DNA from: an uncultured Opitutaceae bacterium
GTDB lineage: Bacteria; Verrucomicrobiota; Verrucomicrobiia; Opitutales; Opitutaceae
DNA length: 44,052 nucleotides
Direction of reading: 5' to 3'
Assembly: GCA_937902925.1 (NCBI GenBank)
Contig: CALFNN010000008.1
Span: forward strand, 1-44,052
Of this stretch, positions 24,064 through 32,559 are shown in pieces. The number at the start of each line of letters is the position of its first letter. Positions within the stretch are counted from its first letter, which is position 1. The position numbers were made by a program, and so were the translations under genes. The notes below the pieces were generated by a model. The model was not told the origin of the DNA and did not search any database. It saw only the letters and a list, made by a program, of their open reading frames with translations.

Positions 24064-24989
24064 ACGCCGTCGCCCAAGCCGAAAACCTGAGCCGCTTCTA
24101 CGGGATGATTCTCGGATTGAACAACGTGTCGTTTGCCATCCGTCCGGGCATCACGGGCATCGTCGGCCCGAACGGGGCGGGCAAGACGACGCTGTTCCGC
24201 CTGTTGCTCGGCCAGATCCAGCCGAGCTCCGGCGAGCTCACGGTTTTTGGCGAGCGGCCGTGGAACAACCCCGCCGTGCAGTCGCGCCTCGCGTATTGCC
24301 CCGAGAGCGAGGCGATGCCCGCCGGCCTCCGGCCGCTGGAGTGGCTCACCGGCCTCGGGATGATCTCCGGGCTGTCCGCGGTCGACGCCGGGACCCGCGC
24401 GCGCGCGGCGCTCGCGCGCGTGAAGCTCGGCCCGGAGCACTGGCGCAAGCGCGTGACCGCCTACTCGAAGGGCATGAAGCAGCGCGTGAAACTCGCGCAG
24501 TGCCTCCTGCACGAGCCCCAGCTCGTCATCCTCGACGAGCCGATGAACGGTCTCGACCCGATGGGCCGGGAGGACATCGCGGTGATCCTCCAGCAACTCG
24601 CGGTCGAGGGTGTCAGCGTGCTGATCTCGAGCCACATTCTCCACGACCTCGAGGCGTTGTGCGCGGATTTCATCCTCCTGCGCTGGGGACGGATTCCCCG
24701 CTCGCTCAACGAGTCCACCTCGGCCGAGGCGCGCACGCGCTGGCCGGAGGCGACGACGTTCCGCTGCGAGTCGCCGGAAAAGCTCGCGCGCTTCCTCTTC
24801 GCGCGCGACCTGCTCCGCGGCTGCGACATCGTGCCCGACACCGGCACGCTCCACGCGCGCTGGCGCGAGCCGGAGAAGTTTTTCGCGAGCTACCATCAAC
24901 TGCTGCTCGAGAGCGGCGTCCGCATCTTCGAGGTGCAGGGCACGGCCACGTTTCTCGAGAAGGCCATCGATCCCACCGTGCACGCATGA
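24060..24989 (+). CDS. ABC transporter ATP-binding protein, second copy
   Basis: A 309-residue ATPase: Walker A GPNGAGKTT near residue 38, the Q-loop-equivalent AYCPESEAMP, signature YSKGMKQRVKLAQ near residue 140, Walker B LVILDEPMNGLDP, and switch His in VLISSHILHDLE. It shares the KGMKQRVKLAQ block with the first ATPase, pointing to duplication of an ATPase/permease pair. The ATG at 24060 overlaps the permease stop as ATGA. It is followed in the same way by the next permease. The C-terminal 80 residues are a regulatory extension. Confidence 0.9.
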   Translation: MNAVAQAENLSRFYGMILGLNNVSFAIRPGITGIVGPNGAGKTTLFRLLLGQIQPSSGELTVFGERPWNNPAVQSRLAYCPESEAMPAGLRPLEWLTGLGMISGLSAVDAGTRARAALARVKLGPEHWRKRVTAYSKGMKQRVKLAQCLLHEPQLVILDEPMNGLDPMGREDIAVILQQLAVEGVSVLISSHILHDLEALCADFILLRWGRIPRSLNESTSAEARTRWPEATTFRCESPEKLARFLFARDLLRGCDIVPDTGTLHARWREPEKFFASYHQLLLESGVRIFEVQGTATFLEKAIDPTVHA

Positions 24990-25771
24990 ACCCGGCCGCC
25001 ACCTTTTCCCCGCCGCGGGTCGTCCCGAACCTTGCTCATGCGTGGGGCGGCGTCTGGCGGCTCACGTTTCGCCGATTCCTGCTGCCCGGCCACTGGCTGA
25101 CGCTGGCGGCGGGCCTCGCGGTGCTTGCGCTGATGTTTCTGGGCGGGGTGCACGGCCGCGATACGGATCGCTTCCTCGGGTGGGCGGCGGACTTCTATGT
25201 CACCTTGCTGGTGCCGGCGCTGGCGTTCATGGCGGGGGCCGGCGCGATGCGGGACGAGCTGAAATCCGGCACGGTCGACTACGTGCTGACCCGGCCCGTG
25301 CCGCGGCCCGCATTTGTCGCGTTCAAGTTCCTCGCCCATACGATTTGCGCGCAGCTCGATTTCCTGGTCGCGTTCGTCCTGGTGATGGTGCTGGCCCGCG
25401 CGATTCAGGTGCCGGATCTCGCCACGATCGGGCCGAAACTGCTCCTGGGCCAGGTGCTCATGATCACGGCGTTCAGCGGATTTGGTTTTCTCTGCGGGAC
25501 GATCACGTCGCGCTATGTGGTCATCGGCCTCGTCTACGCCGGGGTCATCGAGGCCGGGGTCGGGCAGATTCCCACGCAGGTCAGCAAATTGTCGATGACG
25601 CACCAGACCCGGGAACTGCTCGGGATTCTGCTCGGCCGCCTCACGCCGGAGGCGACCTCGCCGGGGCTCGCGGGCACCACAGGCCTCATCCTCGCGTTTA
25701 CCGTCGTGACCCTCGCGGTGGCGGCGGCGATCTTCACGTGGCGCGAGCTCACCGGCCCCGCGGATTCTTGA
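24986..25771 (+). CDS. ABC transporter permease, second copy
   Basis: The protein (261 aa) has around six helices (HWLTLAAGLAVLALMFLGG, FYVTLLVPALAFMAGAGAM, LDFLVAFVLVMVLARAI, LLLGQVLMITAFSGFGFLCG, LILAFTVVTLAVAAAIF). The ABC-2 loop MRDELKSGTVDYVLTRPVPR is equivalent to the ARPLT segment of the first permease. The ATGA overlap with the preceding ATPase gene shows tight translational coupling. Together the four genes form two ATPase/permease pairs that could act as a heterodimeric exporter. They stand between the cytochrome genes and the ECF sigma trio without an obvious substrate-binding partner. Confidence 0.85.
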   Translation: MNPAATFSPPRVVPNLAHAWGGVWRLTFRRFLLPGHWLTLAAGLAVLALMFLGGVHGRDTDRFLGWAADFYVTLLVPALAFMAGAGAMRDELKSGTVDYVLTRPVPRPAFVAFKFLAHTICAQLDFLVAFVLVMVLARAIQVPDLATIGPKLLLGQVLMITAFSGFGFLCGTITSRYVVIGLVYAGVIEAGVGQIPTQVSKLSMTHQTRELLGILLGRLTPEATSPGLAGTTGLILAFTVVTLAVAAAIFTWRELTGPADS

Positions 25772-25830
25772 ATCCGCTGTAACCTCCGGCGCCCGGCCCG
25801 GGTAGAACCGGCAACCACCTCTCCGCTCCC

Positions 25831-27267
25831 ATGAAAAAACATTTCCTCGTTTTCGCCGCGTTCGCCCTGCCGCTCCTGTCCGCCACCCCGTCCCACGCGG
25901 GCATCGATCCCGCGATCGTCTCCGCCGACGCGCGCTGGCTGGTTTACGCCGATCTCGATTCGCTCCGTGAGGGAGCCATCGGCAAGGAACTCATCGCCTT
26001 CGGCGAGAAGATGCAGATCGACACCGCCGGCGGCAAGCTGGGCATCGACTGGCAAAAATTCCTGGCGACGATCGGCTCGGCCACCGCCTACGGCACCAAC
26101 ATCTCGCCGGACCCGAAGCAGATCGACGGCACGCTGGTGATCCAGGGCTCGGCCGATTTCCGCAAGATCGCCGAGAGCGCCTTGATCCAGCTCAATCTCG
26201 CCAACCCGAAGGCCGTCGCCGAGATCACCGATCTCCCTTTTTCGGCCTATGTCGCGATGAACACCCAGAAGGAGGGGGCGGAGCGGCAGGAAGTCGTCAT
26301 CGCCTTTCCGCCCGAGCCCATCGTCATCATCAGCAAGTCGAAGCCGCAGATCTTGAAGGCGCGCGACGTGTTTCGCGGCGCGGCGCCCTCGCTGGCGAAG
26401 ACCCCGACCTCCCCGCTGGCGAAGTTCGTCCACGGCGCCGACGGCGCCTACCTCTTCGCGGCGAGCGCCGTGCCGGCGGAGAAGTTTTTCCCGGACGACG
26501 GCCCGCAGGCGCGCATCCTGAAGATGGCCGACGCCGGTTCGCTGGCGCTCGGCGAGCGCGGCGAGAACACCTTCGCCCACGTCGAACTCGTCGCCAACTC
26601 CGACCAGATGGCGGAAAAGCTGATGAAGATCATGCAGGGCATGACCGCGATGATGTCGCTCGCCGAGACGAACGACAAGCAGCTCGCCGATTTCCTGAAT
26701 TCCGCAGCCGTCGATCGCCACGGCGACGCCGTCACGCTCGATGTCGCGTATGCGAGTGCCCGGCTGGCTGCGATGATCAAGAGCCTCAATGCGCCGGCAG
26801 GCCGGCCGCAGGATCGCGCCGCCAGCCGCGTCGTGCAGATGGTCAACGGCCGCGCGCTCGCCGAGTGGCAGGCCGAAGCCGGCCCGGCCGCGCCCGAGGG
26901 CAGTCCGGCGCCGGTTACGTCCCGCGCCGTCGAAAATGTGACGCTGAAAAACGGCTCGCTGATCACCCTCGCCCGCAACAACAATGGCGGCAAAAGCGTC
27001 CGCTTCGATCGCATCGAAATCGCGGCGGCGGACGGCACCGGTGCGCCGCTCACCTTCCGCTCCGGCTATATGCGCACGTCCGGGCCGCGCGGCAACTGGC
27101 AGCAATTCGAGTTTCCCGGCGCGGACGGCACTTACCGCTTGAAGGTTTTCTACGTGAACGACCCCGAGGGCAAAGCGTCCTTCGCCGTCAGTGCCCGGGA
27201 CCCCGTGGCGCCGGCCGCCGCGGCCGCGCCATCGGGCGGATCGACGCCGCCGGCGAAAACGAACTGA
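25831..27267 (+). CDS. Exported hypothetical protein preceding an ECF sigma factor
   Basis: A 478-residue protein with a textbook signal peptide (MKKHFLVFAAFALPLLSATPSHAG). The mature part begins with the phrase DARWLVYADLDSLREGAIGKEL, and the first 330 residues look like a repeated alpha/beta unit. A short charged linker precedes a C-terminal part rich in strands (VRFDRIEIAAADG, GTYRLKVFYVND) and an Ala/Pro tail. I do not recognise a named family. Directly after it (no gap) come the sigma factor and the anti-sigma gene, so it may be the envelope component sensed or controlled by that pair. Confidence 0.75.
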   Translation: MKKHFLVFAAFALPLLSATPSHAGIDPAIVSADARWLVYADLDSLREGAIGKELIAFGEKMQIDTAGGKLGIDWQKFLATIGSATAYGTNISPDPKQIDGTLVIQGSADFRKIAESALIQLNLANPKAVAEITDLPFSAYVAMNTQKEGAERQEVVIAFPPEPIVIISKSKPQILKARDVFRGAAPSLAKTPTSPLAKFVHGADGAYLFAASAVPAEKFFPDDGPQARILKMADAGSLALGERGENTFAHVELVANSDQMAEKLMKIMQGMTAMMSLAETNDKQLADFLNSAAVDRHGDAVTLDVAYASARLAAMIKSLNAPAGRPQDRAASRVVQMVNGRALAEWQAEAGPAAPEGSPAPVTSRAVENVTLKNGSLITLARNNNGGKSVRFDRIEIAAADGTGAPLTFRSGYMRTSGPRGNWQQFEFPGADGTYRLKVFYVNDPEGKASFAVSARDPVAPAAAAAPSGGSTPPAKTN

Positions 27268-27855
27268 ATGATGACCCTCGCGCCCGAGCCTCCCGCGGCC
27301 GGATCGCTCCCGGATCCGAACGACCCGGGTTGCGACGAGGCGGCGCTCATCCGCGAGGCCGCCGGCGGCGACTCCCGCGCCTTCGGCGAAATCGTCCACC
27401 AGCATCACGGCCGGGTGTTCAACTATCTGCGCCAGATGACGCGCCAGCACCAGGACGCCGAGGACCTCACGCAGCAGACCTTTATCAAGGCTTACCAGCA
27501 CCTCGCGCGTTTCGACCGGCAGCGGCCGCTCATCAACTGGCTCCTCACCATCGCGCGCAACACCGCCCTCAACCATTTCCGCGACGTGAAAAAATGGCAG
27601 GAGATTCCGGCTGACACCGCCGGCGCCGAGCCCACGCCGGCCCGCGCGGCGGAGCAGAAGGAGCAGGGCGAGAATCTCTGGGCGCGCGCCCGGGCGCTGC
27701 TGCCGGCGCGCGAGTTCGAGGTGCTCTGGCTGCGCTTCGCCGAGGAAATGTCCACGCGCGAGACCGCGGCCGTCGTCGGTTTGACGGAAACGCATGTCAA
27801 GGTATTGGTGTTTCGCGCGCGCCAGGCGTTGTTGAAAGGAGTGAGACCCACATGA
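27268..27855 (+). CDS. ECF-type RNA polymerase sigma factor
   Basis: The protein (195 aa) has region 2 (FGEIVHQHHGRVFNYLRQMTRQHQDAEDLTQQTFIKAYQHL, with the DAEDLTQQTF core) and WLLTIARNTALNHFRD. Region 4 near residue 140 carries a helix-turn-helix (LPAREFEVLWLRFAEEMSTRETAAVVGLTETHVKVLVFRARQAL). This is a standard extracytoplasmic-function sigma factor. Two ATGs are adjacent (27268 and 27271). It starts right after the exported protein's stop and its own stop overlaps the next gene by ATGA, so all three genes are one unit. Target promoters are not visible. Confidence 0.92.
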   Translation: MMTLAPEPPAAGSLPDPNDPGCDEAALIREAAGGDSRAFGEIVHQHHGRVFNYLRQMTRQHQDAEDLTQQTFIKAYQHLARFDRQRPLINWLLTIARNTALNHFRDVKKWQEIPADTAGAEPTPARAAEQKEQGENLWARARALLPAREFEVLWLRFAEEMSTRETAAVVGLTETHVKVLVFRARQALLKGVRPT

Positions 27856-28442
27856 AGAATTCCCCGACCAGCCAACCCCGCTTCACCTGCCGCGTCGTGC
27901 GCGGCTGGATCTCGATTTTTGGCGACGCCACCGGCGGCGAACCGCGCGGCTTGGGCGCCGCGCACCTCGCCGGCTGCGAGGAGTGCCGCGAATTCTTCGG
28001 CGCCTGCGACGAGCTCGCGCTGGCCCTCAAGCGCGACGCCGCCCGCGAGTGGCGCGAACCGCCCGGCGGACTCGAACAGAAAATCATGCGTGCCGTGAAC
28101 CAGTCCGCGCCGGCGCCGTGCCCGCGCGCCGCGCGCCACCTGCCGGCGGTGTTCGCCGGTGTCGCGGCGTGCGCCGCGGTGGCCGCGGTCGTGCTCCTGC
28201 AATCGCCGCCACCGCTGGCCGTGTCGCGGTCGCCCGTCGCGGTCGCGGTTGCGCCGCGCGCTCCGGCGGTTGCACCCGATCAGGTTTGGGCTTCGCTGAA
28301 GCCGTCGACAGACGCGTTGCTCGCCGGCGACCCGCTGCAGCACGAGGTCGATGCCGTGGTGTCCGATGCGCGCACGGCCTTCCGTTTTCTGGAAAGAAAC
28401 TTCCTGCCGTCGATGCCCGAGACGCAGGGCCGGAGCGGTTAA
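27852..28442 (+). CDS. Putative anti-sigma factor, zinc-finger-like, single membrane helix
   Basis: A 196-residue protein. The N-terminal HLAGCEECREFFGACDELA resembles the HxxxCxxC zinc motif of anti-sigma factors. A single hydrophobic helix follows near residue 98 (LPAVFAGVAACAAVAAVVLL), then an Ala/Pro-rich periplasmic segment ending with an alpha-helical part. The order sigma then anti-sigma with an ATGA overlap is the usual ECF arrangement. It would hold the sigma factor at the membrane until an envelope signal arrives. Confidence 0.75.
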   Translation: MKNSPTSQPRFTCRVVRGWISIFGDATGGEPRGLGAAHLAGCEECREFFGACDELALALKRDAAREWREPPGGLEQKIMRAVNQSAPAPCPRAARHLPAVFAGVAACAAVAAVVLLQSPPPLAVSRSPVAVAVAPRAPAVAPDQVWASLKPSTDALLAGDPLQHEVDAVVSDARTAFRFLERNFLPSMPETQGRSG

Positions 28443-28557
28443 CCGATCCATCCGCGATCCGCCTCGCTGTCGACGGCGTCGTTGACCGCCTGGCTCGACA
28501 GCCGGCTCGCTTGCCGATCCGCTCGGCGCTTGATCGCTGGCATCCGCCGCGACAAGG

Positions 28558-28703
28558 TCCCAACTGTCCGTCGCAGTCCTCTCTTCAACCGCGCAATGCC
28601 CTCGGGCGAAAAATTCACCCCACCAGCCCGGCAATTCCCTCACCGCCGTGAACTCGCGCAGTGAATTAATACATCGGACTAAGGACGAACAACAGTGTTG
28701 GGC
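28558..28703. repeat. Imperfect long inverted repeat ending in GTTGGGC (weak attC-like)
   Basis: TCCCAAC (28558-28564) plus the following TGTCCGTCGCAGTCC finds an imperfect reverse complement in GGACTAAGGACGAAC and GTTGGGC (28676-28703). The outer boxes resemble the RYYYAAC and GTTRRRY boxes of integron attC sites; the right box matches that consensus fully and the left misses one base. The site is about 146 bases, slightly longer than most attC sites. A small lower-GC gene starts 30 bases after it. No integrase gene is in the window. Confidence 0.3.
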
Positions 28704-28732
28704 AAGAATAGCGACGACCAACCCAAGAAGAA

Positions 28733-28951
28733 ATGAGCGACACAACGAAAACCATCCTTGTCGGCGTAGCATTTCTCATCATCGCGATTGGTTCATCGTT
28801 ATTCCTCATCCGCTACCTTCGAAAAACGGTTCAGACGTATGGCGGTCCAATTGAACGAGAACCATGGTGGCGATTGTGGCCATGGTGGCTGGTTGTCATC
28901 GTTCTAGCTGGAGCCATCATTCGCGCTGCAATCAGTATCTTTATGAAATGA
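28733..28951 (+). CDS. Small two-helix membrane protein
   Basis: This 72-residue protein consists of one helix near the N-terminus (TILVGVAFLIIAIGSSLFLI), a short charged loop (RKTVQTYGGPIEREPWWR) and a second helix (LWPWWLVVIVLAGAIIRAAISIF). Its base composition is clearly more AT-rich than its neighbours. I do not recognise a family. Its size, composition and position after a GTTGGGC box fit a mobile cassette gene, but it could equally be an ordinary orphan. Confidence 0.55.
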   Translation: MSDTTKTILVGVAFLIIAIGSSLFLIRYLRKTVQTYGGPIEREPWWRLWPWWLVVIVLAGAIIRAAISIFMK

Positions 28952-29149
28952 ACCGAACTGAGTCCGAGCAAATTTCAGAGCCAATCTTTATGAACAGGAA
29001 AAGGCCCAGCCGTCGCAGCCAACGCCCGGCAGTCATCCGTAACTCGACCATCGTGCCTCCGCGCCACACGGCCTTCTCACTCCAAGAAAGAAAGTTTGCC
29101 CGCTCGGCCGGGCGCGGCTGATCTCAAACGTTGGCGCAGAAAGATTCAT

Positions 29150-29500
29150 ATGAGTAGTAGACGCGCAAAGATTCTTTCGGTGGTCAGCTTGGCGCTTGCC
29201 GTTTCAGGCATCGCGCTCTCACCGCCACAATGGATCGGCCTTGGTGTGGCGGTTTGGTGTGGAGTTCTCCACGGAGGGCTTTTCATCGATGCTGACCAGA
29301 GAAAAAGGAACGATGCCCGTGTCCTGGCTCCACTACCGGTCGTTGTTGGCTGGGCGGTTTGTTCGGTTATGACCAAACGGAGTAACCAAGGAGGCGAGAT
29401 TCCCTTGGGTGCATCGCTTCAATTTGTCGGCGTCGCTTACTTTTTGGGATTTGGGATCATCTCGATTTACCTCACGAAAAAGCGCGAGAAAAAGAACTGA
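29150..29500 (+). CDS. Small multi-spanning membrane protein
   Basis: From the ATG at 29150 the protein is 116 aa with about four helices (ILSVVSLALAVSGIAL, WIGLGVAVWCGVLHGGLFI, LAPLPVVVGWAVCSVM, SLQFVGVAYFLGFGIISIYL) and a lysine-rich end (TKKREKKN). It is lower in GC than the surrounding genes. No family was recognised. It follows the two-helix gene after about 200 bases that contain the matched pair GCCAAC (29018) and GTTGGC (29130), and lies tail-to-tail with the 11-heme cytochrome gene. Confidence 0.55.
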   Translation: MSSRRAKILSVVSLALAVSGIALSPPQWIGLGVAVWCGVLHGGLFIDADQRKRNDARVLAPLPVVVGWAVCSVMTKRSNQGGEIPLGASLQFVGVAYFLGFGIISIYLTKKREKKN

Positions 29501-29574
29501 TCCAGCCGCCAGCAACGGTCTTCAACAAGCAGGCCTAGGCAGGCCACCGCGCCGCCGGGCGCCGGCTCGCGGGC

Positions 29575-31779
29575 TCAATGCCCGAGGCGCGAGGTCATCG
29601 CGTAGACGATGAGCACGAGCAGGACGAGGCCGGTGCCGAAGAAGAAAAAGCCCATGGCCTTGGACATGGCCTTGCGGCCCTCCCATTCGTCCTTCACGCG
29701 GTGCGCGTCGAGGCGGCCGGCGGCGACCAGGCGGTCATACCACCGCTTCCGCTCGTGCAGCATCTCGGTCTTCGAAACGCGGCCCGAGAAGATCACGGTG
29801 TCCATCGGGAATTTCTCGATCCGGAAATGCGTGTTGAAAAAGTGGAAGGTGAAGATGAAGCCCGCGGCGAGCAGCGCCTCGTCCGAGTGGACGACGAGCG
29901 CGATGTTGATCACCCAGCCCGGCAGGAAGAGCGTGAAGAACTTCGGGAACCACATGATGAGCCCGGACACGCCGATGATCGTCACGCCCCAGAAGACGGC
30001 GAGGTAGTCGAAGCGCTCCCAGTAGGTCCAGCGGTCGAACTGCGGCCGCGGGCCCTTGCCGAAGAACCATTTCTGGTGGGCGACGAAATCGCGCCAGTCC
30101 TGGATCGACGGCACCATCGAGTCGGGCCCGAAGATGGCGCGCCAGACGCGTCGCAGTTCGATCCGGCCGGTCTCGGGATTGCGCATGGTCGCGCGGCGGC
30201 GCCACATCGCCGGCCCGAGGGCGCCAAGGTGCAACACAAAGTAACCGAACGTGACGATCGCGCCGAAGTGATGCAGCGCGCGCGCGACCGAGGCGCCGCC
30301 CATGTAGTGGAAGATGGTCTTCGCCCAGTCGGTGTAGTAGAATTTGAGCGGCATGCCGGTGATCACGAGGAGCAGGAAGCTCGTCACGACCAGCAGGTGC
30401 AGGAAGCGCTCGAACGGCGTGAAACGGGTGTATTGGACGTCGTCGGTGTTCGATTTGATGACCGCCTCGCGGAAAGTCTTCGAGTCGGTCAGGTAGAGAT
30501 ACACCGAACGGAAGAGCCAGAACGCGGTGTGCAGGCCGAAGAAGGCGAACGTGCCGATCAGCAGCGCCGTCATGAACAGGAAAACCTTGTTCAGGATCGG
30601 GTAGTTGACCTTGTCGAGCGGGTTGGCGTGCGGCTGGTATTTCGTGAACGCGGCGTTGACGCCGGGGTGGCACTGCTGGCAGGTGCCGACGATCTTGTCC
30701 TTCGAGAGATGCGAGCGCGGGTCGCTGACGGGGAATACGTCGTGATGGCCGTGGCAGTCGTAGCACGCGGCGACATCGGAGGCGACGTTTGGCTGGCCGA
30801 GCGCCATGGCCTTGCCGTGATAGGTTTCGCGGTAGTGCTCGAGCCGGTCCTCGTGGCACTTGCCGCAACTGATGTCGCTCAGCTCCTTGAAGTGGGCGGT
30901 GGCTGGTTTCTCGATGTCGTGCGCACTGTGGCAGTCGGTGCAGACGGGGCCGCGCTTGTCGCCCTTGGCGAGGAGCTGGCCGTGGATGCTCGAGTTGTAG
31001 ACATCCTCGATGCCGACGTGGCAGGTGCCGCAGGACTTCGCGATGTTGGCGTGGCTCGTGCGGGAATCCTTGTCGATGCTGCGCTTGATGTCGTGGACAC
31101 CGTGGCAGTCGTTGCACGAGGGTGCGACGATGAGGCCCATTTTCACGAGCGCCTTGCCGTGGATGCTGTCGAGGTAGTGGCCGGCGGCCTCGGTCTTGCC
31201 CATGCGGTATTCCTTCGTGATCTCCGGGTTGTCGTGGCAGGTGCCGCAGGTCTTGGGGAGGTTGAGTTTGTAGACGGGCGAGTCGGGTTGCTTCACCGGC
31301 ACGATGTCGTGCGTGCCGTGGCAGCTCGCACACGAGGCGGCATCGGACGCGCCGAGTTTGTGGCTCATGCCGTGGATGCTCGCCTGGTATTGCTCGACCG
31401 GCTTCGCGTGGCAGGTTGCGCATTGCGCGGGCGGCAGTTTCGACGGGTGGGGCACCTCGGCGATGGTCGCGTGGCAGTCGACGCAGTTGAGTTTGCCGTG
31501 AACCGATTTTCCGAAGACTTCGGGGCGGACGCCGATCCAGACGGGTTGCTCGCCTTTCTTGCGCGGCTTGAATTCGGCCTCGTGGCAATCCATGCAGTCG
31601 CTGTTCGGCACGGCGGGTTTGGCGGGCGCCACCGTCGCGGCGACGGGAGCCGGGGTGGGCGACGCGGCGGCTGGCGCGAGGACCGCCGGTTCGGCCGCGT
31701 GGGCCAGGCCGAGGGAAAAGAACAGGAAGGCCAGCGGGCGCAGGGCTGGGGGACGGCATCCGGGTCGCGTGGCGTTCAT
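29575..31779 (-). CDS. CbcL-like fusion: 11-heme cytochrome c plus b-type membrane cytochrome
   Basis: The protein is 734 aa. Its signal peptide (LRPLAFLFFSLGLAHAAE) precedes eleven CXXCH motifs: CMDCH, CVDCH, CATCH, CASCH, CGTCH, CNDCH, CGTCH, CTDCH, CGKCH, CYDCH, CQQCH. After about residue 400 there are a membrane helix (VFLFMTALLIGTFAFFGLHTAF) and b-type cytochrome helices with His ligands (FERFLHLLVVTSFLLLVITG, ALHHFGAIVTFGYFVLHLG, VVHSDEALLAAGFIFTFHFFNTHF). A final C-terminal helix (AMGFFFFGTGLVLLVLIVYAM) is absent from the 13-heme paralogue at 19147. It is a probable menaquinol:cytochrome oxidoreductase of the inner membrane. Two such enzymes in one locus may work at different redox potentials. 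Confidence 0.9.
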   Translation of the reverse strand: MNATRPGCRPPALRPLAFLFFSLGLAHAAEPAVLAPAAASPTPAPVAATVAPAKPAVPNSDCMDCHEAEFKPRKKGEQPVWIGVRPEVFGKSVHGKLNCVDCHATIAEVPHPSKLPPAQCATCHAKPVEQYQASIHGMSHKLGASDAASCASCHGTHDIVPVKQPDSPVYKLNLPKTCGTCHDNPEITKEYRMGKTEAAGHYLDSIHGKALVKMGLIVAPSCNDCHGVHDIKRSIDKDSRTSHANIAKSCGTCHVGIEDVYNSSIHGQLLAKGDKRGPVCTDCHSAHDIEKPATAHFKELSDISCGKCHEDRLEHYRETYHGKAMALGQPNVASDVAACYDCHGHHDVFPVSDPRSHLSKDKIVGTCQQCHPGVNAAFTKYQPHANPLDKVNYPILNKVFLFMTALLIGTFAFFGLHTAFWLFRSVYLYLTDSKTFREAVIKSNTDDVQYTRFTPFERFLHLLVVTSFLLLVITGMPLKFYYTDWAKTIFHYMGGASVARALHHFGAIVTFGYFVLHLGALGPAMWRRRATMRNPETGRIELRRVWRAIFGPDSMVPSIQDWRDFVAHQKWFFGKGPRPQFDRWTYWERFDYLAVFWGVTIIGVSGLIMWFPKFFTLFLPGWVINIALVVHSDEALLAAGFIFTFHFFNTHFRIEKFPMDTVIFSGRVSKTEMLHERKRWYDRLVAAGRLDAHRVKDEWEGRKAMSKAMGFFFFGTGLVLLVLIVYAMTSRLGH

Positions 31780-31971
31780 GGCGTTGTCCCACTATGCGGC
31801 CAAAAGGTGCGCAGCCGCTACGCAGCCATTGACCGTTGATGCGCAGCGATTGGCGGCAATGGGCGCGAGCACAAGAAGCGCCCAGTCTTGGTCAATAAAT
31901 GCGACGACGCTTCCGCCCGGTGGGCCTACCGTCGTCCAGTTCAAATCTCCCCCAAGAGAAGGAGCCCCATC

Positions 31972-32253
31972 ATGCCCACCATCAAAATCAACCTGGAATA
32001 CGCCGAATACGATGCCGTGGAGCGCTTCGCGTCCGGCCTGAACGTGAAACCCGAGGCGGTCGCGTATTGTGCACTCAACCGCCTCATGCTCGAGGCCCGC
32101 AATCCCGAACTGCGCGAGGAAATCAAGCAGACGTGGGACTGGCACCGCGAAAACCTCCCGCTCTGGAGCGACTCCGCCGGCGGCCCGCATGGCTACGAGG
32201 GCAAGGCCGACTCGGATCCGGCGCCGAGCAAGTATCTTGAGCCTCGCGTCTGA
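31972..32253 (+). CDS. Small conserved-looking hypothetical protein
   Basis: A 93-residue soluble protein starting MPTIKINLEYAEYDAVERFA, with a helical middle (KPEAVAYCALNRLMLEARNPELREEIKQTW) and a polar C-terminus. GGAG about ten bases before the ATG gives one of the few good ribosome binding sites in the window. The helical part resembles a ribbon-helix-helix-like dimer unit but the match is weak, so no function is assigned. It is divergent from the 11-heme cytochrome gene and followed 28 bp later by a tiny Cys-rich gene. Confidence 0.6.
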   Translation: MPTIKINLEYAEYDAVERFASGLNVKPEAVAYCALNRLMLEARNPELREEIKQTWDWHRENLPLWSDSAGGPHGYEGKADSDPAPSKYLEPRV

Positions 32254-32281
32254 GGCCGGGGACAATCCGGAGCCTCCCGTC

Positions 32282-32434
32282 ATGCTCGGCCCTTGTGGCC
32301 CGGGATGCCGTTTTGCGGAAAGACTGCCGGAGCCGGCGCTGGACTACGTCTGGTGCACGCGGCGCGGCATGCCGCGCTCGATCCCCGACGAGGGCGATGG
32401 ATGTCCGTGGTTCAGCGCGAGAGTAGCGCGTTGA
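32282..32434 (+). CDS. Tiny Cys-rich protein (50 aa)
   Basis: This reads MLGPCGPGCRFAERLPEPA, then DYVWCTRRGMPRSIP and GDGCPWFSARVAR. The four cysteines (CGPGC, WC, GDGC) are spaced like a small zinc or metal-binding knuckle. The composition is far from random and the C-terminal GDGCPWF looks conserved-like. A purine-rich GGAG lies about 11 bases before the start. It follows the 93-residue hypothetical gene by 28 bp. It is too short to assign to a family by eye. Confidence 0.45.
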   Translation: MLGPCGPGCRFAERLPEPALDYVWCTRRGMPRSIPDEGDGCPWFSARVAR

Positions 32435-32559
32435 CGAGATTCGGGTGCCGATTTCGGCTCCATGAAATCAGCGCGCCGGCACCCACCGACGGCAGTCCGG
32501 GATGGGCCAGCGAGATCGGTTTTAGCCGAAGAATTGGCCGGAGCGTCGGGCGTGATCGC

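Noticed and set aside
31780-31971. A possible regulatory region with repeated TGCGCAG words upstream of the 11-heme cytochrome gene
   Set aside because: The words are short and common in this GC-rich sequence; no symmetry or spacing supports a site.
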